DNA of 64,000 nucleotides from Arcticibacterium sp047623945. Lineage in GTDB: Bacteria > Bacteroidota > Bacteroidia > Cytophagales > Spirosomataceae. The notes beneath the pieces are model-generated. The model did not search any database. It had not been told where the DNA came from and worked only from the letters and a program-made list of their open reading frames with translations. The position numbers were made by a program, and so were the translations under genes. How positions within the stretch are numbered: position 1 is the first letter of the stretch; each line of letters begins with the position of its first letter. This document shows, one piece after another, positions 15,902 through 25,426 of this stretch. The DNA lies in the NCBI GenBank assembly GCA_047623945.1, contig JBLHOT010000005.1, positions 1 to 64,000 of the forward strand. Reading direction: 5' to 3'.

Positions 15902-18900
15902 TTAAGCGATTTCGAGTTCTTCTTCAGGAGCATACTCTCTGGTCACATGCTCTTCCCCCATAATTCTAAGCTTCAATTTAGCCGAGATATAATACATACA
16001 TGGTACTAAAATCAACGTAAGAATAGTAGAGAATAATAAACCAAAGATGATTGTCCAAGCTAAGATATTCCAGAATACCGCAGAGTCTCCACCGATATGA
16101 ACAATCCAATCCAGGTCTACAAATAAAGCACCGAAGTCGAAGGCTAAGCCAACGGCTAAAGGCACCATACCCAGTACTGTAGAAAACGCCGTTAATAATA
16201 CAGGAGTAAGTCTGGTAGAACCCCCTTCTATAATAGCTTCCCTTAGGCCATAACCTCTTTTGCGAAGCTCCTCTATAAATTCTATCAGAAGAATACCATT
16301 CTTAACGACAATACCAGAAAGGGCGATAATACCTACTCCAGACATTAATATGGAAAATGTTTTGTCAAAGGCGATAAAGCCTAGAAGCACTCCTATTAAA
16401 CTTAAAACTATAGTAAAGAAAATAATCAAAGGCTTCACAACGGAGTTAAACTGAGCCACTAATATTAAATAGATAATAATATAAGCTATCATCAAAGCTT
16501 TTAATAAAAACGCCATGGTCTCTGCTTGCTCTTCTTGCTCTCCTCCTTGACCAATAGAATAGCCAGATGGCAATTCTATATCCGCTATCTCGGCCATAAC
16601 GAGAGGATTTATCTCATTAGCCTTATCTGCATACTCTGGAGTCATGTCTGAGCTTAGCGTTATGGTACGCATGGCATCCGTTCTATTTATTTGACTAAAC
16701 GTAGTAGAGTAAGAAATATCTGCCACAGAAGACAAAGGAACAGATCTTAGCACGCCACCCATATTCATATCTCTGAAAGTGATGTTCATGCTTAAAAGTT
16801 GTTCTATCCCACTTCTATCATCAGGTTTAAGACGTAACTGAATAGGATATTCATCATCATTGTCACGAAATTTAGAAATTTCCTGACCAAACAATGCTGT
16901 TCGTAAAGCCATGGCAATAGTCTGAGTGCTAATACCCTCTCTTGATGCTTTTTCTCTATCAACATTTACAACTATTTCTGGCTTATTGGTAACCAAGTCA
17001 GATTTCAATTCATCTATTCCCGGAATACCAGAGGCTTCTACTTTCCTAAGGACCTTCTGTTCAATATCACGCAAGACATCAAAGTCTTCTCCAGTAATTT
17101 GTAAAGTAATAGGCTTTCCTGTTGGAGGGCCATTGCTCTCTCTTTCTACTGAAATTTCTGTAGCAGGGATATCCTGTAAGGCTTCTCTAACTTTACTCAA
17201 TAATTCCTGAGAAGAAACACCATGTCTTTCTGTTTTACCTACAAATGCTACGGTAGTTTTAGATTTATGTGGTGTGTCTGATCTGTCTGGATTCATGGCA
17301 TCACCTGCATTTTTACCCACGTTGGTAATGACAGAGTTTACCACATCCAAAGCATCGTTTTCTTTTAAAACGTTAAAGACACGCGACTCTATTTCCTTAC
17401 TTACCTCATTGGTTTTTCTAGCATCTGTCCCTATTGGCATTACATTGTAAACATAAATATAATCGGGCTCTGCAGATGGGAAGAAAATAACCGTAGGATT
17501 AGAAATCCCTAATAAAACGAAGGTACCTATTAACAAAACTAGAGAAGCTACCACAGCCCACACGGGTCTCCAACCATCCAATACCCAATTAATAATTTTA
17601 CTATAGCCTACTTTTAGGCTAGGTAAGAATCTCTCTTGAAAAGGAATAATCAGTTTAGGTGTTAGTATAAAGTGATTAAATACATACAAAATAGCGATGA
17701 ACACTAAGAAATTCGCAAGGCCAAAGAATGTCCCGCTACTTGCTACCGCAGATAATATGTAGAGTATTAAGGCCAAGCCTCCTAGTACACCTAATGGCCT
17801 TACTAATGGCTTAAAGCCAGATTCTATATCCTTATCCTCTTCTTCACGCTTCATAAAGGTGATAACGAAAACGGGATTCATCACATAAGACACTATCAGC
17901 GATGCTGTTAGTGTAAATATGAGTGTATATGGCAAGTATTTCATGAACTCTCCTACCATACCGGGCCAAAAAAGTAAAGGAAAAAACGGTGCTATGGTAG
18001 TAGCAGTTCCTGCAAAAACGGGTAAGAACACCTCCGAAGCAGCTAGTTTTACAGCCTCTTTAATGCTCAAATTCTTGTGCTTATTAAAGACTCTATGTGA
18101 GTTCTCCACCACCACAATAGCATCATCTACTACTAGACCTAATCCCAATAAAAAAGCAAAAAGGACAATCGTATTTAGCGTAAAGCCCATCAGCATGAGC
18201 GGGTAAAAGGCTAACAATGCCGATAAAGGCACAGAAAGTCCCACAAAAATGGCGTCACGGACACCCATGAAAAACATCAATACCAACACTACGAAAATAA
18301 AGCCTAAAACCACTGTATTAATCAGTTCGTTAAGGTCTGATTTAGTACGGATGGATTGGTCCGCAGTGACGGTAACCTCTAAGCCCGCTGGAGATCCAGC
18401 CTTAAATTCATCCAAAATTACATTAATAGCTTCAGAGGCTGCCAAAAGGTTCTCTCCTCCTCTTTTGACCACGTTTAAGGTAATAACTGGTTTATTATTT
18501 AATCTTGCAAAATCTTGTCTATCTGCATGTGAATCAACAACCTCGCCTATTTCATATAGTTTTGCAGTAGCTCCTGTACCAGAACTTACCACTACATTTC
18601 TTATCTGGTCCACAGACTCAAACTCGCCTTTAACACGAAGTGTACGTCTTACATTTCCAACATTTAATTCGCCACCAGAAATATTAATATTTTCTCCTTG
18701 TACCGCTTTTTGTATATCATAAAACGCCAATCCGTAAGATTGCATTTTTTGCAAATCAAGGTTGATCTGAATTTCTCTATCCAAAGCCCCAACAATATCC
18801 ACTCGGGTGATTTCTGGAAGTGCCTCTATATCATCTTGAATCCCCTCTGCATAAGCTTTGATATTTTCCAAAGGAAAATTACCTGAGAGGTTTATATTCA

Positions 18901-19372
18901 TAATCGGCAGTTCTGATATGTTAACCTCCAGAGCTGTTGGGTCTTGTGTTAAATCTTTAGGCAAATCTTTTCTGGCCTTATCAATAGCACTTTTAACTCG
19001 TTCTTTGGCAATCTCTACAGAAACATCCGTGTTGAATTCTACTATTATGACGGATACATCTTGTAGTGCGTTTGACTTTATTCGCTTAATTCCTTGCTCA
19101 GACTTAAGTTGCGTTTCAAGCGGCTTATTAATGAGGTTTTCTATATCCGCAGGAGCTGTACCCGCATAAACGGTATTGACATAAATCTGAGGCACTACCA
19201 CCTCTGGAAACTGTTCTTTAGGTAAACTATTAAAGATGAAATAGCCTGTCACCGTTAAGAGTACAGTTATCAGATAAACCGTCGTTTTATTATTGGCAAG
19301 GCCCCCAATGAGATTATATATTATCCCTTTGCCTTCAGGCAATTGGGCGTCTCTTTTTTTATTTTCTTTCAT
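15902..19372 (-). CDS. RND efflux transporter permease (HAE1/AcrB-like)
   Basis: A 1156-residue inner-membrane proton-driven pump. The family layout is clear: a first membrane helix at about 31-49, a large periplasmic loop (50-345), a helix bundle with the proton-relay Asp416-Asp417 in GLGLVVDDAIVVVEN, a second periplasmic loop, and a second bundle. It is about 100 residues longer than typical AcrB; much of the excess is a hydrophobic insert at about 525-572 between the two halves, which could form an extra membrane hairpin. It forms a tripartite pump with the adapter and TolC-like genes directly upstream. The substrate is unknown; drugs or metals are both possible. Confidence 0.93.
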   Translation of the reverse strand: MKENKKRDAQLPEGKGIIYNLIGGLANNKTTVYLITVLLTVTGYFIFNSLPKEQFPEVVVPQIYVNTVYAGTAPADIENLINKPLETQLKSEQGIKRIKSNALQDVSVIIVEFNTDVSVEIAKERVKSAIDKARKDLPKDLTQDPTALEVNISELPIMNINLSGNFPLENIKAYAEGIQDDIEALPEITRVDIVGALDREIQINLDLQKMQSYGLAFYDIQKAVQGENINISGGELNVGNVRRTLRVKGEFESVDQIRNVVVSSGTGATAKLYEIGEVVDSHADRQDFARLNNKPVITLNVVKRGGENLLAASEAINVILDEFKAGSPAGLEVTVTADQSIRTKSDLNELINTVVLGFIFVVLVLMFFMGVRDAIFVGLSVPLSALLAFYPLMLMGFTLNTIVLFAFLLGLGLVVDDAIVVVENSHRVFNKHKNLSIKEAVKLAASEVFLPVFAGTATTIAPFFPLLFWPGMVGEFMKYLPYTLIFTLTASLIVSYVMNPVFVITFMKREEEDKDIESGFKPLVRPLGVLGGLALILYILSAVASSGTFFGLANFLVFIAILYVFNHFILTPKLIIPFQERFLPSLKVGYSKIINWVLDGWRPVWAVVASLVLLIGTFVLLGISNPTVIFFPSAEPDYIYVYNVMPIGTDARKTNEVSKEIESRVFNVLKENDALDVVNSVITNVGKNAGDAMNPDRSDTPHKSKTTVAFVGKTERHGVSSQELLSKVREALQDIPATEISVERESNGPPTGKPITLQITGEDFDVLRDIEQKVLRKVEASGIPGIDELKSDLVTNKPEIVVNVDREKASREGISTQTIAMALRTALFGQEISKFRDNDDEYPIQLRLKPDDRSGIEQLLSMNITFRDMNMGGVLRSVPLSSVADISYSTTFSQINRTDAMRTITLSSDMTPEYADKANEINPLVMAEIADIELPSGYSIGQGGEQEEQAETMAFLLKALMIAYIIIYLILVAQFNSVVKPLIIFFTIVLSLIGVLLGFIAFDKTFSILMSGVGIIALSGIVVKNGILLIEFIEELRKRGYGLREAIIEGGSTRLTPVLLTAFSTVLGMVPLAVGLAFDFGALFVDLDWIVHIGGDSAVFWNILAWTIIFGLLFSTILTLILVPCMYYISAKLKLRIMGEEHVTREYAPEEELEIA

Positions 19373-19399
19373 TTCTATATTATTTAGACCAATGGGCTA

Positions 19400-20539
19400 T
19401 TAATAAGCTATAATCTCTCCGTCTACTATTTCTTGGTACCCTTCAGTAATCACAATATCTCCTGGTTGGAGCCCTGTCAAAATCTCCACTTCTCCATTAT
19501 AAGTAAGTCCAATAGTTACTTGTCTGCTTCTAGCCACTTGATTTTTACCATCCGTTTCGGCGATATAAACAATATCTCCGTTTTCTGTTCTTTGTACCAA
19601 GTTTTGTGGAATAACCAATGCCGCATTTCTAGATTGGTCGTTTATTTTAATCACTGCACTTAAGTTTGGCTTAAGCTGCTTATTATAAGGCACTTTAGCT
19701 TCTGCGGCAAATGTTCTGCTTACTGGATCAATTGTTTGGCTTACAAAATTTAAACGAGCTGTAATTTCTTTCCCTAAGTCTGGAAATGACACTTTAACTA
19801 AATCTCCTTTTTGGATAGTCCCTGCATAAGTATCAGGAATTTTCGCAACTATTTTAAGGTCGTTCAGATTAATAACTCTAACTATTCCAAGCCCTGGAGA
19901 AGCCATTTCACCTGCTTTTAATCTAACCTCATCTACATAACCTGCTATTGGAGAGGTTACTATGTTTTGGGCATCTTGTGACGCCAACGTTTTTAACCTC
20001 TTATTCAGGCTTTCCACTTGTGCCTTGGCTTGAATGTATTGAATCTCTGTACCTATTTTTTGATCCCAAAGAGCCTCTTGACGTTCAAAAATTGTCTTTG
20101 CCGTCTCTAGTTGAATCTTAACTTCATTAATACTATTAGTTAAAATGCTATTATCAATGGTAGCTATAGTTTGTCCTTTCTTAACGTAATCGCCTTCTTT
20201 AACAAGAACTTTTGTTAATGGCCCTCCCATTTTAGGAGTTACAAAAACATTATTTACAGCATCCAGTCTGCCATTGGCTTCCACGTAATGTGAAAAGTTT
20301 TGAGCTACCAGTGGCATCGCTTTCACATAAGAAAGCTTAGACTCTTTGTTTGGTTCTAAAACCTCTACTTCACTTTTGAGTGTCTCTATTTTTGAACTAA
20401 TTTGAGTAAGCTCTGCCTGAAGCTCTGTTAAGCTTGTCTTTTTCCCTGCTAGACTATCATTAGTTGCGGCCGACTTTTCTCCACAAGAAAAAAGTAGAGC
20501 AGATAATCCGATAAATAAGAAAGTATATTTTTTCATCAT
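19400..20539 (-). CDS. RND efflux periplasmic adaptor (membrane fusion protein)
   Basis: A 379-residue adaptor linking the pump to its outer-membrane channel. Residues 1-19 are a lipoprotein signal with lipobox LFSC (Cys19). A coiled-coil segment at about 33-62 precedes the first barrel-sandwich part (GGPLTKVLVKEGDYVKKGQT), a helical hairpin, the second lipoyl half (IVTSPIAGYVDEVRLKAGE) and a beta-barrel region. It lies 27 bp upstream of the permease in the operon. The ATG at 20539 is followed directly by another ATG; either may be used. Confidence 0.93.
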   Translation of the reverse strand: MMKKYTFLFIGLSALLFSCGEKSAATNDSLAGKKTSLTELQAELTQISSKIETLKSEVEVLEPNKESKLSYVKAMPLVAQNFSHYVEANGRLDAVNNVFVTPKMGGPLTKVLVKEGDYVKKGQTIATIDNSILTNSINEVKIQLETAKTIFERQEALWDQKIGTEIQYIQAKAQVESLNKRLKTLASQDAQNIVTSPIAGYVDEVRLKAGEMASPGLGIVRVINLNDLKIVAKIPDTYAGTIQKGDLVKVSFPDLGKEITARLNFVSQTIDPVSRTFAAEAKVPYNKQLKPNLSAVIKINDQSRNAALVIPQNLVQRTENGDIVYIAETDGKNQVARSRQVTIGLTYNGEVEILTGLQPGDIVITEGYQEIVDGEIIAY

Positions 20540-20590
20540 TTTTAATTGTATTGCTTTAGCTCAAAAGCTTCGGCTAAGTTTTTGAGTAAT

Positions 20591-21922
20591 TTATTCTGTA
20601 ATTAATTTTCCGTGTGCTTTGTCTAGGTCTACTTTGGCCACTAGCACATCATAAAGCGAAGCGAAATAGTTGGTTTGAGCTTGGCGTAAGTCGTTTTCAG
20701 CATTTACGACTTCAAGGTTTGACCCCACCCCTTCTTGGTATTTTATTTTTGTGACACGTACTATTTCATTGGCGAGTTCCATATTCCTTTTTTGTACTTC
20801 CAGACTTTCTAAACCATTCCTAAGACTAATGCTAGCTTGCTCATTTTGAAGTTCAAAACTGTTTCTTAGCATTTCTGCCTGGTTATCTAGTTTTATAATA
20901 TCTAACCTGTTTCGCTCAATCTTAGTTTTGCGTAATCCGCTATCAAAAATTGGAATATTTACACCCAATGAAAGAGAAGAAGACGGAAACCAATTAATAA
21001 ATGGATTTAATTTTGTACCACTATGCGATGCCCCCAATGAGCCAGAGAAAGATACAGAAGGTAAAACACCCTTCTGAAAACGTTCCGTGTTGAATTCCAA
21101 AAGTTCTCTATTGGTACCCAATAATTGGTACTCAATTCTATCTTCTGGATTAATCACATTTTGAGTCACTAGAACTAGTGCTTGAGATTCTTGGTCTTTC
21201 AAGTTATCTGTTAAAGCAATATCATTACTGATGCTATAACCCATTTGAAACTTCAAAAGCTTATATGAAAGTTCTATAAGGTTATTGACTTTATTGAGCT
21301 CGGTTACCAAATTATTCTTTTGAACAGCCAATCGGCTCAAGTCCAATTGCTCTACAAAACCTTGTTTAAACATTTCGGCTGTAGTTCTTTCTAATTCTTC
21401 AATACGATCAATATTCAAAGCTAATAAGTCATTGCGTTCTTCTGCCACTAGCACAGAGTAATAGGCTTTAATGATATTTTCTGCTACCGTAGTTTTTGAT
21501 TTCACAATGCCTTGTTCTGCTAATTTCCTATAGGTATCTGCGGCCCTTAAACCTACCAACCACTCGGCATTAAAAATCAATTGATTAATACCAATACCCG
21601 CTTGACCAGCCCATGGCACACCAAATGTGAATTCAACCACATCACCCTCTTTGGCATTTGGATCAAAATTGGTGGCATCTAATAACTGTTTTGGAATAAT
21701 CGCATTGCTGGTAAATGAAAATTGTCCATTAATTTGGGGTAACCCTCCTTGTCTAATTTCATCTATCTGAAATTCAGCATCTTGCCTTCCTACAAGTGCG
21801 TTCCGTACATCAGCATGATGCGTAATACCATATTTCACTGCGTCCTTGATAGAAAACGACTCCTGAGCCATACTCGAGAAACCAATAAAAATACCTAAAA
21901 TACTTAAAACTGCTTTTTTCAT
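20591..21922 (-). CDS. TolC family outer-membrane efflux protein
   Basis: A 443-residue outer-membrane channel component. The signal peptide MKKAVLSILGIFIGFSSMAQ is followed by two OEP repeats rich in long helices; the second shows the typical YQEGVGSNLEVVNAENDL motif near residue 395. Length is normal. It lies between the TetR gene and the adaptor gene and completes the tripartite pump. Confidence 0.93.
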   Translation of the reverse strand: MKKAVLSILGIFIGFSSMAQESFSIKDAVKYGITHHADVRNALVGRQDAEFQIDEIRQGGLPQINGQFSFTSNAIIPKQLLDATNFDPNAKEGDVVEFTFGVPWAGQAGIGINQLIFNAEWLVGLRAADTYRKLAEQGIVKSKTTVAENIIKAYYSVLVAEERNDLLALNIDRIEELERTTAEMFKQGFVEQLDLSRLAVQKNNLVTELNKVNNLIELSYKLLKFQMGYSISNDIALTDNLKDQESQALVLVTQNVINPEDRIEYQLLGTNRELLEFNTERFQKGVLPSVSFSGSLGASHSGTKLNPFINWFPSSSLSLGVNIPIFDSGLRKTKIERNRLDIIKLDNQAEMLRNSFELQNEQASISLRNGLESLEVQKRNMELANEIVRVTKIKYQEGVGSNLEVVNAENDLRQAQTNYFASLYDVLVAKVDLDKAHGKLITE

Positions 21923-21975
21923 AATTTACCTACTCGTGCCGAACTGGCTTATTCAAAATTTGTGTTTCTTAAATT

Positions 21976-22617
21976 CTATTTTATTTCTTCGTACACTTTT
22001 AATCCCTTTTCTGTTACTATTCCTCTTAAAAAGTGATCAATAAAGGCTAACTGAACATCCAGGATATTAAATTCTATTGGAGGAAAAGCCACTGGATTAA
22101 AGGCCATGTCCACAGATTCAATTCTCAAGTTTGCCAAAATAGCAGGATGAATATCAGGCCTGTAAAGGCCTTGTTTTATTCCCTCGTTTAGATTCCTAAG
22201 TACTACATCTCTAAAATCCTCTTTGTGGGCCAAATAATGCTTCCAAGTTTTAGGATAGTATTTCTGTAAATCATGGAAAATTGCTGGATTTATGTTTGTC
22301 AGCATTTCTCTCATAAGCTGTGTAGAAAGAATAATTTCCTCAACCGGGTTGGTAGATGCCTCATAAATCTTTTTTTCCGCACATTTCTCCTGTGCTAAAA
22401 AATGTTTAGTAGAGGCTTCTACTAAGCTTCGCTTATCACTAAAGTGCAGGTAAATAGTTTTCTTCGAAATCCCTAAAGCAGCCGCTATTTCATCCATGGT
22501 TACACTTCGTATACCACGGGTGAAGTATAATTCCTGACTTTTAATTAATATTCTTTCTTTGATTTCCACGGGAACAAAACTGAGGGAACTTTTAAAAGGT
22601 TCAAAGTTTCCTTGCAT
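21976..22617 (-). CDS. TetR/AcrR family transcriptional regulator
   Basis: A 213-residue regulator, first gene of the efflux operon and probably its repressor. The N-terminal TetR helix-turn-helix is clear: RGIRSVTMDEIAAALGIS followed by KKTIYLHFSDKRSLV. The C-terminal ligand domain is variable and does not identify the inducer. I chose the ATG at 22617 (MQGNFEPFKS); the longer frame to 22647 begins with TTG and adds ten basic residues. The tolC gene follows after 53 bp. No clear palindromic operator was found upstream, only a repeated CCGTTTA. Confidence 0.9.
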   Translation of the reverse strand: MQGNFEPFKSSLSFVPVEIKERILIKSQELYFTRGIRSVTMDEIAAALGISKKTIYLHFSDKRSLVEASTKHFLAQEKCAEKKIYEASTNPVEEIILSTQLMREMLTNINPAIFHDLQKYYPKTWKHYLAHKEDFRDVVLRNLNEGIKQGLYRPDIHPAILANLRIESVDMAFNPVAFPPIEFNILDVQLAFIDHFLRGIVTEKGLKVYEEIK

Positions 22618-22888
22618 TATTTTAATACACTTCTTTTTAAACGGCAAATTATGAAGGCTAAACGGAATTTACTTTTTAGTACTTAAAAATGTCATGCTGG
22701 TGATAAACAGCGAAGTATTTGAATTCTATCAGTTTTAATCACAGTAACTTAAATAAAATAATAGTAGGAGAAATTTGCACTTTTCCAATTATTCGCTGCT
22801 CACTAAAAATTAATGGACGTTCTAAAAAGGTTTGAATACCTCCACGTTTCAGCTTACCTTTGATTCCCCAAACCACGGTAGCCTGTTC

Positions 22889-23929
22889 ATGAATTGGTAT
22901 AAAAAATTAGTTTTTCCTTTCCTCAAAAGAGTTGACCCAGAAAAGGTCCATTATGCTATGATGGATTTATTGGTTTTTACACATAAAATCCCCTTTGGTC
23001 CTACCATTATCAGAAGCCTCTATAGTTTTGAGGATAAAAGGTTAGAAAAGGAAGTTTTCAGTCTCAAATTCAAAAACCCGGTTGGTCTCGCCGCCGGATT
23101 TGATAAAAACGCCAATTGGATAGATGAGCTATCTAACCTTGGTTTTGGTTTTATAGAAATAGGTACAGTTACTCCAAAACCTCAAGATGGCAATCCTAAG
23201 CCACGCCTCTTTAGACTCGCCGAGGATGAAGCCATCATCAATAGAATGGGCTTTAATAATGAAGGTTCCTTAAAGGCTGCCGACCTCCTAAAGCTGAGAA
23301 AATCCGAACTTATTATTGGTGGAAATATTGGCAAAAACAAGCTTACTCCAAATGACGAAGCCCTTTCCGACTATTTGATAGCCTTTGATGATTTACATCC
23401 TTATGTTGATTACTTTGTGGTAAATGTAAGTTCTCCCAACACTCCTGGCCTTAGGGAACTTCAGGACAAAAAACCATTAAGTAAAATCCTAAGTAGTCTT
23501 AAAGAAGCCAATTCAAGAAAAGAAATCAAGCGTCCCATTCTGCTGAAAATAGCTCCTGACTTAACGGAAAGTCAACTGGACGACATTGTGGAAATAACGC
23601 TTGAGACAAAAATTGATGGACTGATAGCCACGAATACGACCATTGCTCGCGAGCCACTTAAAACTTCAAGTAAACTAGTTTCTAAAATAGGTGCTGGAGG
23701 ACTGAGTGGGAAACCCGTAAAGGATAAATCAACAGCGGTTATAGCCTACCTTTCTAAAAAATCTAAAGGGGCCTTTTCCATTATAGGCGTTGGTGGTATA
23801 CAAACCACCGAAGATGCCCTGGAAAAGTTAGAGGCTGGTGCGGCACTTGTGCAGGTTTATTCTGGTTTTATATACGAAGGTCCTGGAATGATAAAAAGAA
23901 TTTGCAAAGGCATTTTAAATAAAAAATAA
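22889..23929 (+). CDS. pyrD: Dihydroorotate dehydrogenase (quinone), class 2
   Basis: A 346-residue FMN enzyme oxidising dihydroorotate to orotate in pyrimidine synthesis and passing electrons to (mena)quinone. The N-terminal helical extension (FPFLKRVDPEKVHYAMMDLL) is the membrane/quinone-binding feature of class 2. FKNPVGLAAGFDKNA, the catalytic-serine stretch NVSSPNTPGLRELQ and the FMN-phosphate motif GVGGIQTTEDALEKLEAGA are present. I chose the ATG at 22889, because the longer frame starts with TTG at 22832 and its extra residues do not look conserved. The stop codon overlaps the ubiE start (TAATG). Confidence 0.94.
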   Translation: MNWYKKLVFPFLKRVDPEKVHYAMMDLLVFTHKIPFGPTIIRSLYSFEDKRLEKEVFSLKFKNPVGLAAGFDKNANWIDELSNLGFGFIEIGTVTPKPQDGNPKPRLFRLAEDEAIINRMGFNNEGSLKAADLLKLRKSELIIGGNIGKNKLTPNDEALSDYLIAFDDLHPYVDYFVVNVSSPNTPGLRELQDKKPLSKILSSLKEANSRKEIKRPILLKIAPDLTESQLDDIVEITLETKIDGLIATNTTIAREPLKTSSKLVSKIGAGGLSGKPVKDKSTAVIAYLSKKSKGAFSIIGVGGIQTTEDALEKLEAGAALVQVYSGFIYEGPGMIKRICKGILNKK

Positions 23930-24654
23930 TGGCAGTACTTCCATACAAGGAGAAGACAAGTAGCAAGAAAGAACAGGTTTCAGAGATGTTTGATAACATT
24001 TCAGGCAACTATGACTTTCTGAATAGGATATTGAGTGGCGGCATAGATATTTACTGGCGAAGAAAAGCAATATCTATCCTCAAAAAAGAAGCCCCTAAGC
24101 TTATCTTGGATATTGCTACGGGTACAGGAGATTTGGCAATTGAAGCTAATAAACAGCTCAAGCCTAACAAAATTATTGGCGTAGATATTTCTCAAGGAAT
24201 GCTCAACAATGGCATTGAGAAAATGAAAAAACTCGGCCTTTCAGAGAAAATAGAAATGCGAATGGGTGATTCTGAGAAACTCCTCTTTGACGACAATACA
24301 TTTGACGCCGTCATCGTTTCATTTGGCGTAAGGAATTTCGAAGACTTGAGTAAGGGATTGACAGATATGTGCCGTGTAACCAAAGAGGACGGCACCTGTG
24401 TAGTGATAGAGCTTTCTACCCCTAAAAAGTTTCCAATGAAACAGCTTTATGGATTTTATTCTTCGAAAATTCTTCCGACCATCGGAAAACTAATTTCTAA
24501 GGATAACGCGGCCTACTCCTATTTGCCTGAATCTGTTAAAGCATTTCCAGATGGTGAAGATTTTCTAAGCATTTTTAGAGCCGCTGGTTTTAAGCACGTT
24601 TATTGCAGGGCTCTTACTTTTGGCATATGCTCCATTTACGTAGGTAAAAAGTAA
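23929..24654 (+). CDS. ubiE: Demethylmenaquinone methyltransferase (UbiE/MenG)
   Basis: A 241-residue SAM-dependent methyltransferase that makes the last C-methylation in menaquinone synthesis. The family start FDNISGNYDFLNRILSGGID, the SAM loop LDIATGTGDLA and GVDISQGML are clear. In a Bacteroidota genome with menA (also in this window) the substrate is demethylmenaquinone. It overlaps pyrD by one base and porT follows 10 bp later, so all three are probably one operon. Confidence 0.95.
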   Translation: MAVLPYKEKTSSKKEQVSEMFDNISGNYDFLNRILSGGIDIYWRRKAISILKKEAPKLILDIATGTGDLAIEANKQLKPNKIIGVDISQGMLNNGIEKMKKLGLSEKIEMRMGDSEKLLFDDNTFDAVIVSFGVRNFEDLSKGLTDMCRVTKEDGTCVVIELSTPKKFPMKQLYGFYSSKILPTIGKLISKDNAAYSYLPESVKAFPDGEDFLSIFRAAGFKHVYCRALTFGICSIYVGKK

Positions 24655-24664
24655 ATTATTAATT

Positions 24665-25426
24665 TTGAACTTGTTCCAAGTGACACGTCTTGATAAACCT
24701 TCAAGTAAAACTGCCTTGCTCCTTAAAAGCACAGTGTTTTATGCTCTAATCCTTATAGGTTTTTCGGCCCATTCTCAAGTAAGTACTATCATACATCAGG
24801 TAGATTATGATGCTAAGTTGGTGCGTTTTGGCTATTTCATGGGAATTTCTCAGAGTGGTTTTAGAGTAATGCACAATAGTCAGTTTCTAAATCAAAGTGG
24901 ATCCGATTTAATAAATGCCATCACTTCTCCACAAAAGCTGGGCTTAAAACTAGGCGGATTGATGAATTTTAACAGAGGTGACCGTTTTGATGTTAGGCTC
25001 ATGCCCACTGTAGCTATTTATTCAAGGCAAATATTGGTGGACCAAGATCCAGATAAAATTCCTTCCAGAGATCAAGCTTGGTTTGAGTTACCCATCATGC
25101 TCAAGTATAAATCACTTAGACGAGGAAATATGCGTATGAATGTTTTCATAGGTGTTCGTCCTGCTTTTGAAACGAATGCCGTGAATCTAGCTAATAAGTC
25201 CTCCCTTACTAGAAATGCACGCCTAAAAACGATTGATTTCAGTCTTGATTATGGTGCGGGATTAGAGCTCTTTCGTCGTTATTTTAAGCTAGCTCCAGAG
25301 CTTCACTTTTCCCATGGCTTGAGTAACGCTATCAAGCCCGGAGCACCAGGTGCCTCAGCAAGCCCAATAGACCTTTTAAACAGGTTGAATACACATACCG
25401 TCTCGTTCATTCTGGCTTTTGAATAA
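24665..25426 (+). CDS. porT: PorT family T9SS outer-membrane beta-barrel protein
   Basis: A protein of up to 253 residues with a signal-peptide-like segment (TVFYALILIGFSAHSQ) followed by an eight-strand-type barrel. Identification rests on the PorT pattern of strands (FELPIMLKYKSLRRGNMRMNVFIG, given here only in part, and LELFRRYFKLAPELHFS) and on its place directly after ubiE, a conserved neighbourhood for porT in Bacteroidota. PorT is needed for type IX secretion. No ATG precedes the signal peptide: TTG at 24665, GTG at 24680 or TTG at 24716 are possible; the last gives a textbook 21-residue signal peptide. The 3' end overlaps cutC by 20 bp (convergent). Confidence 0.82.
   Translation: MNLFQVTRLDKPSSKTALLLKSTVFYALILIGFSAHSQVSTIIHQVDYDAKLVRFGYFMGISQSGFRVMHNSQFLNQSGSDLINAITSPQKLGLKLGGLMNFNRGDRFDVRLMPTVAIYSRQILVDQDPDKIPSRDQAWFELPIMLKYKSLRRGNMRMNVFIGVRPAFETNAVNLANKSSLTRNARLKTIDFSLDYGAGLELFRRYFKLAPELHFSHGLSNAIKPGAPGASASPIDLLNRLNTHTVSFILAFE

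Noticed and set aside
18249..18722. 157-codon antisense frame inside the RND permease gene
   Set aside because: Opposite strand of a clear gene; Ser/Thr-rich shadow translation without start context or domain.
22618..22888. TetR operator between tetR and pyrD
   Set aside because: Only a repeated CCGTTTA in direct orientation is visible; no palindrome of the usual TetR type.
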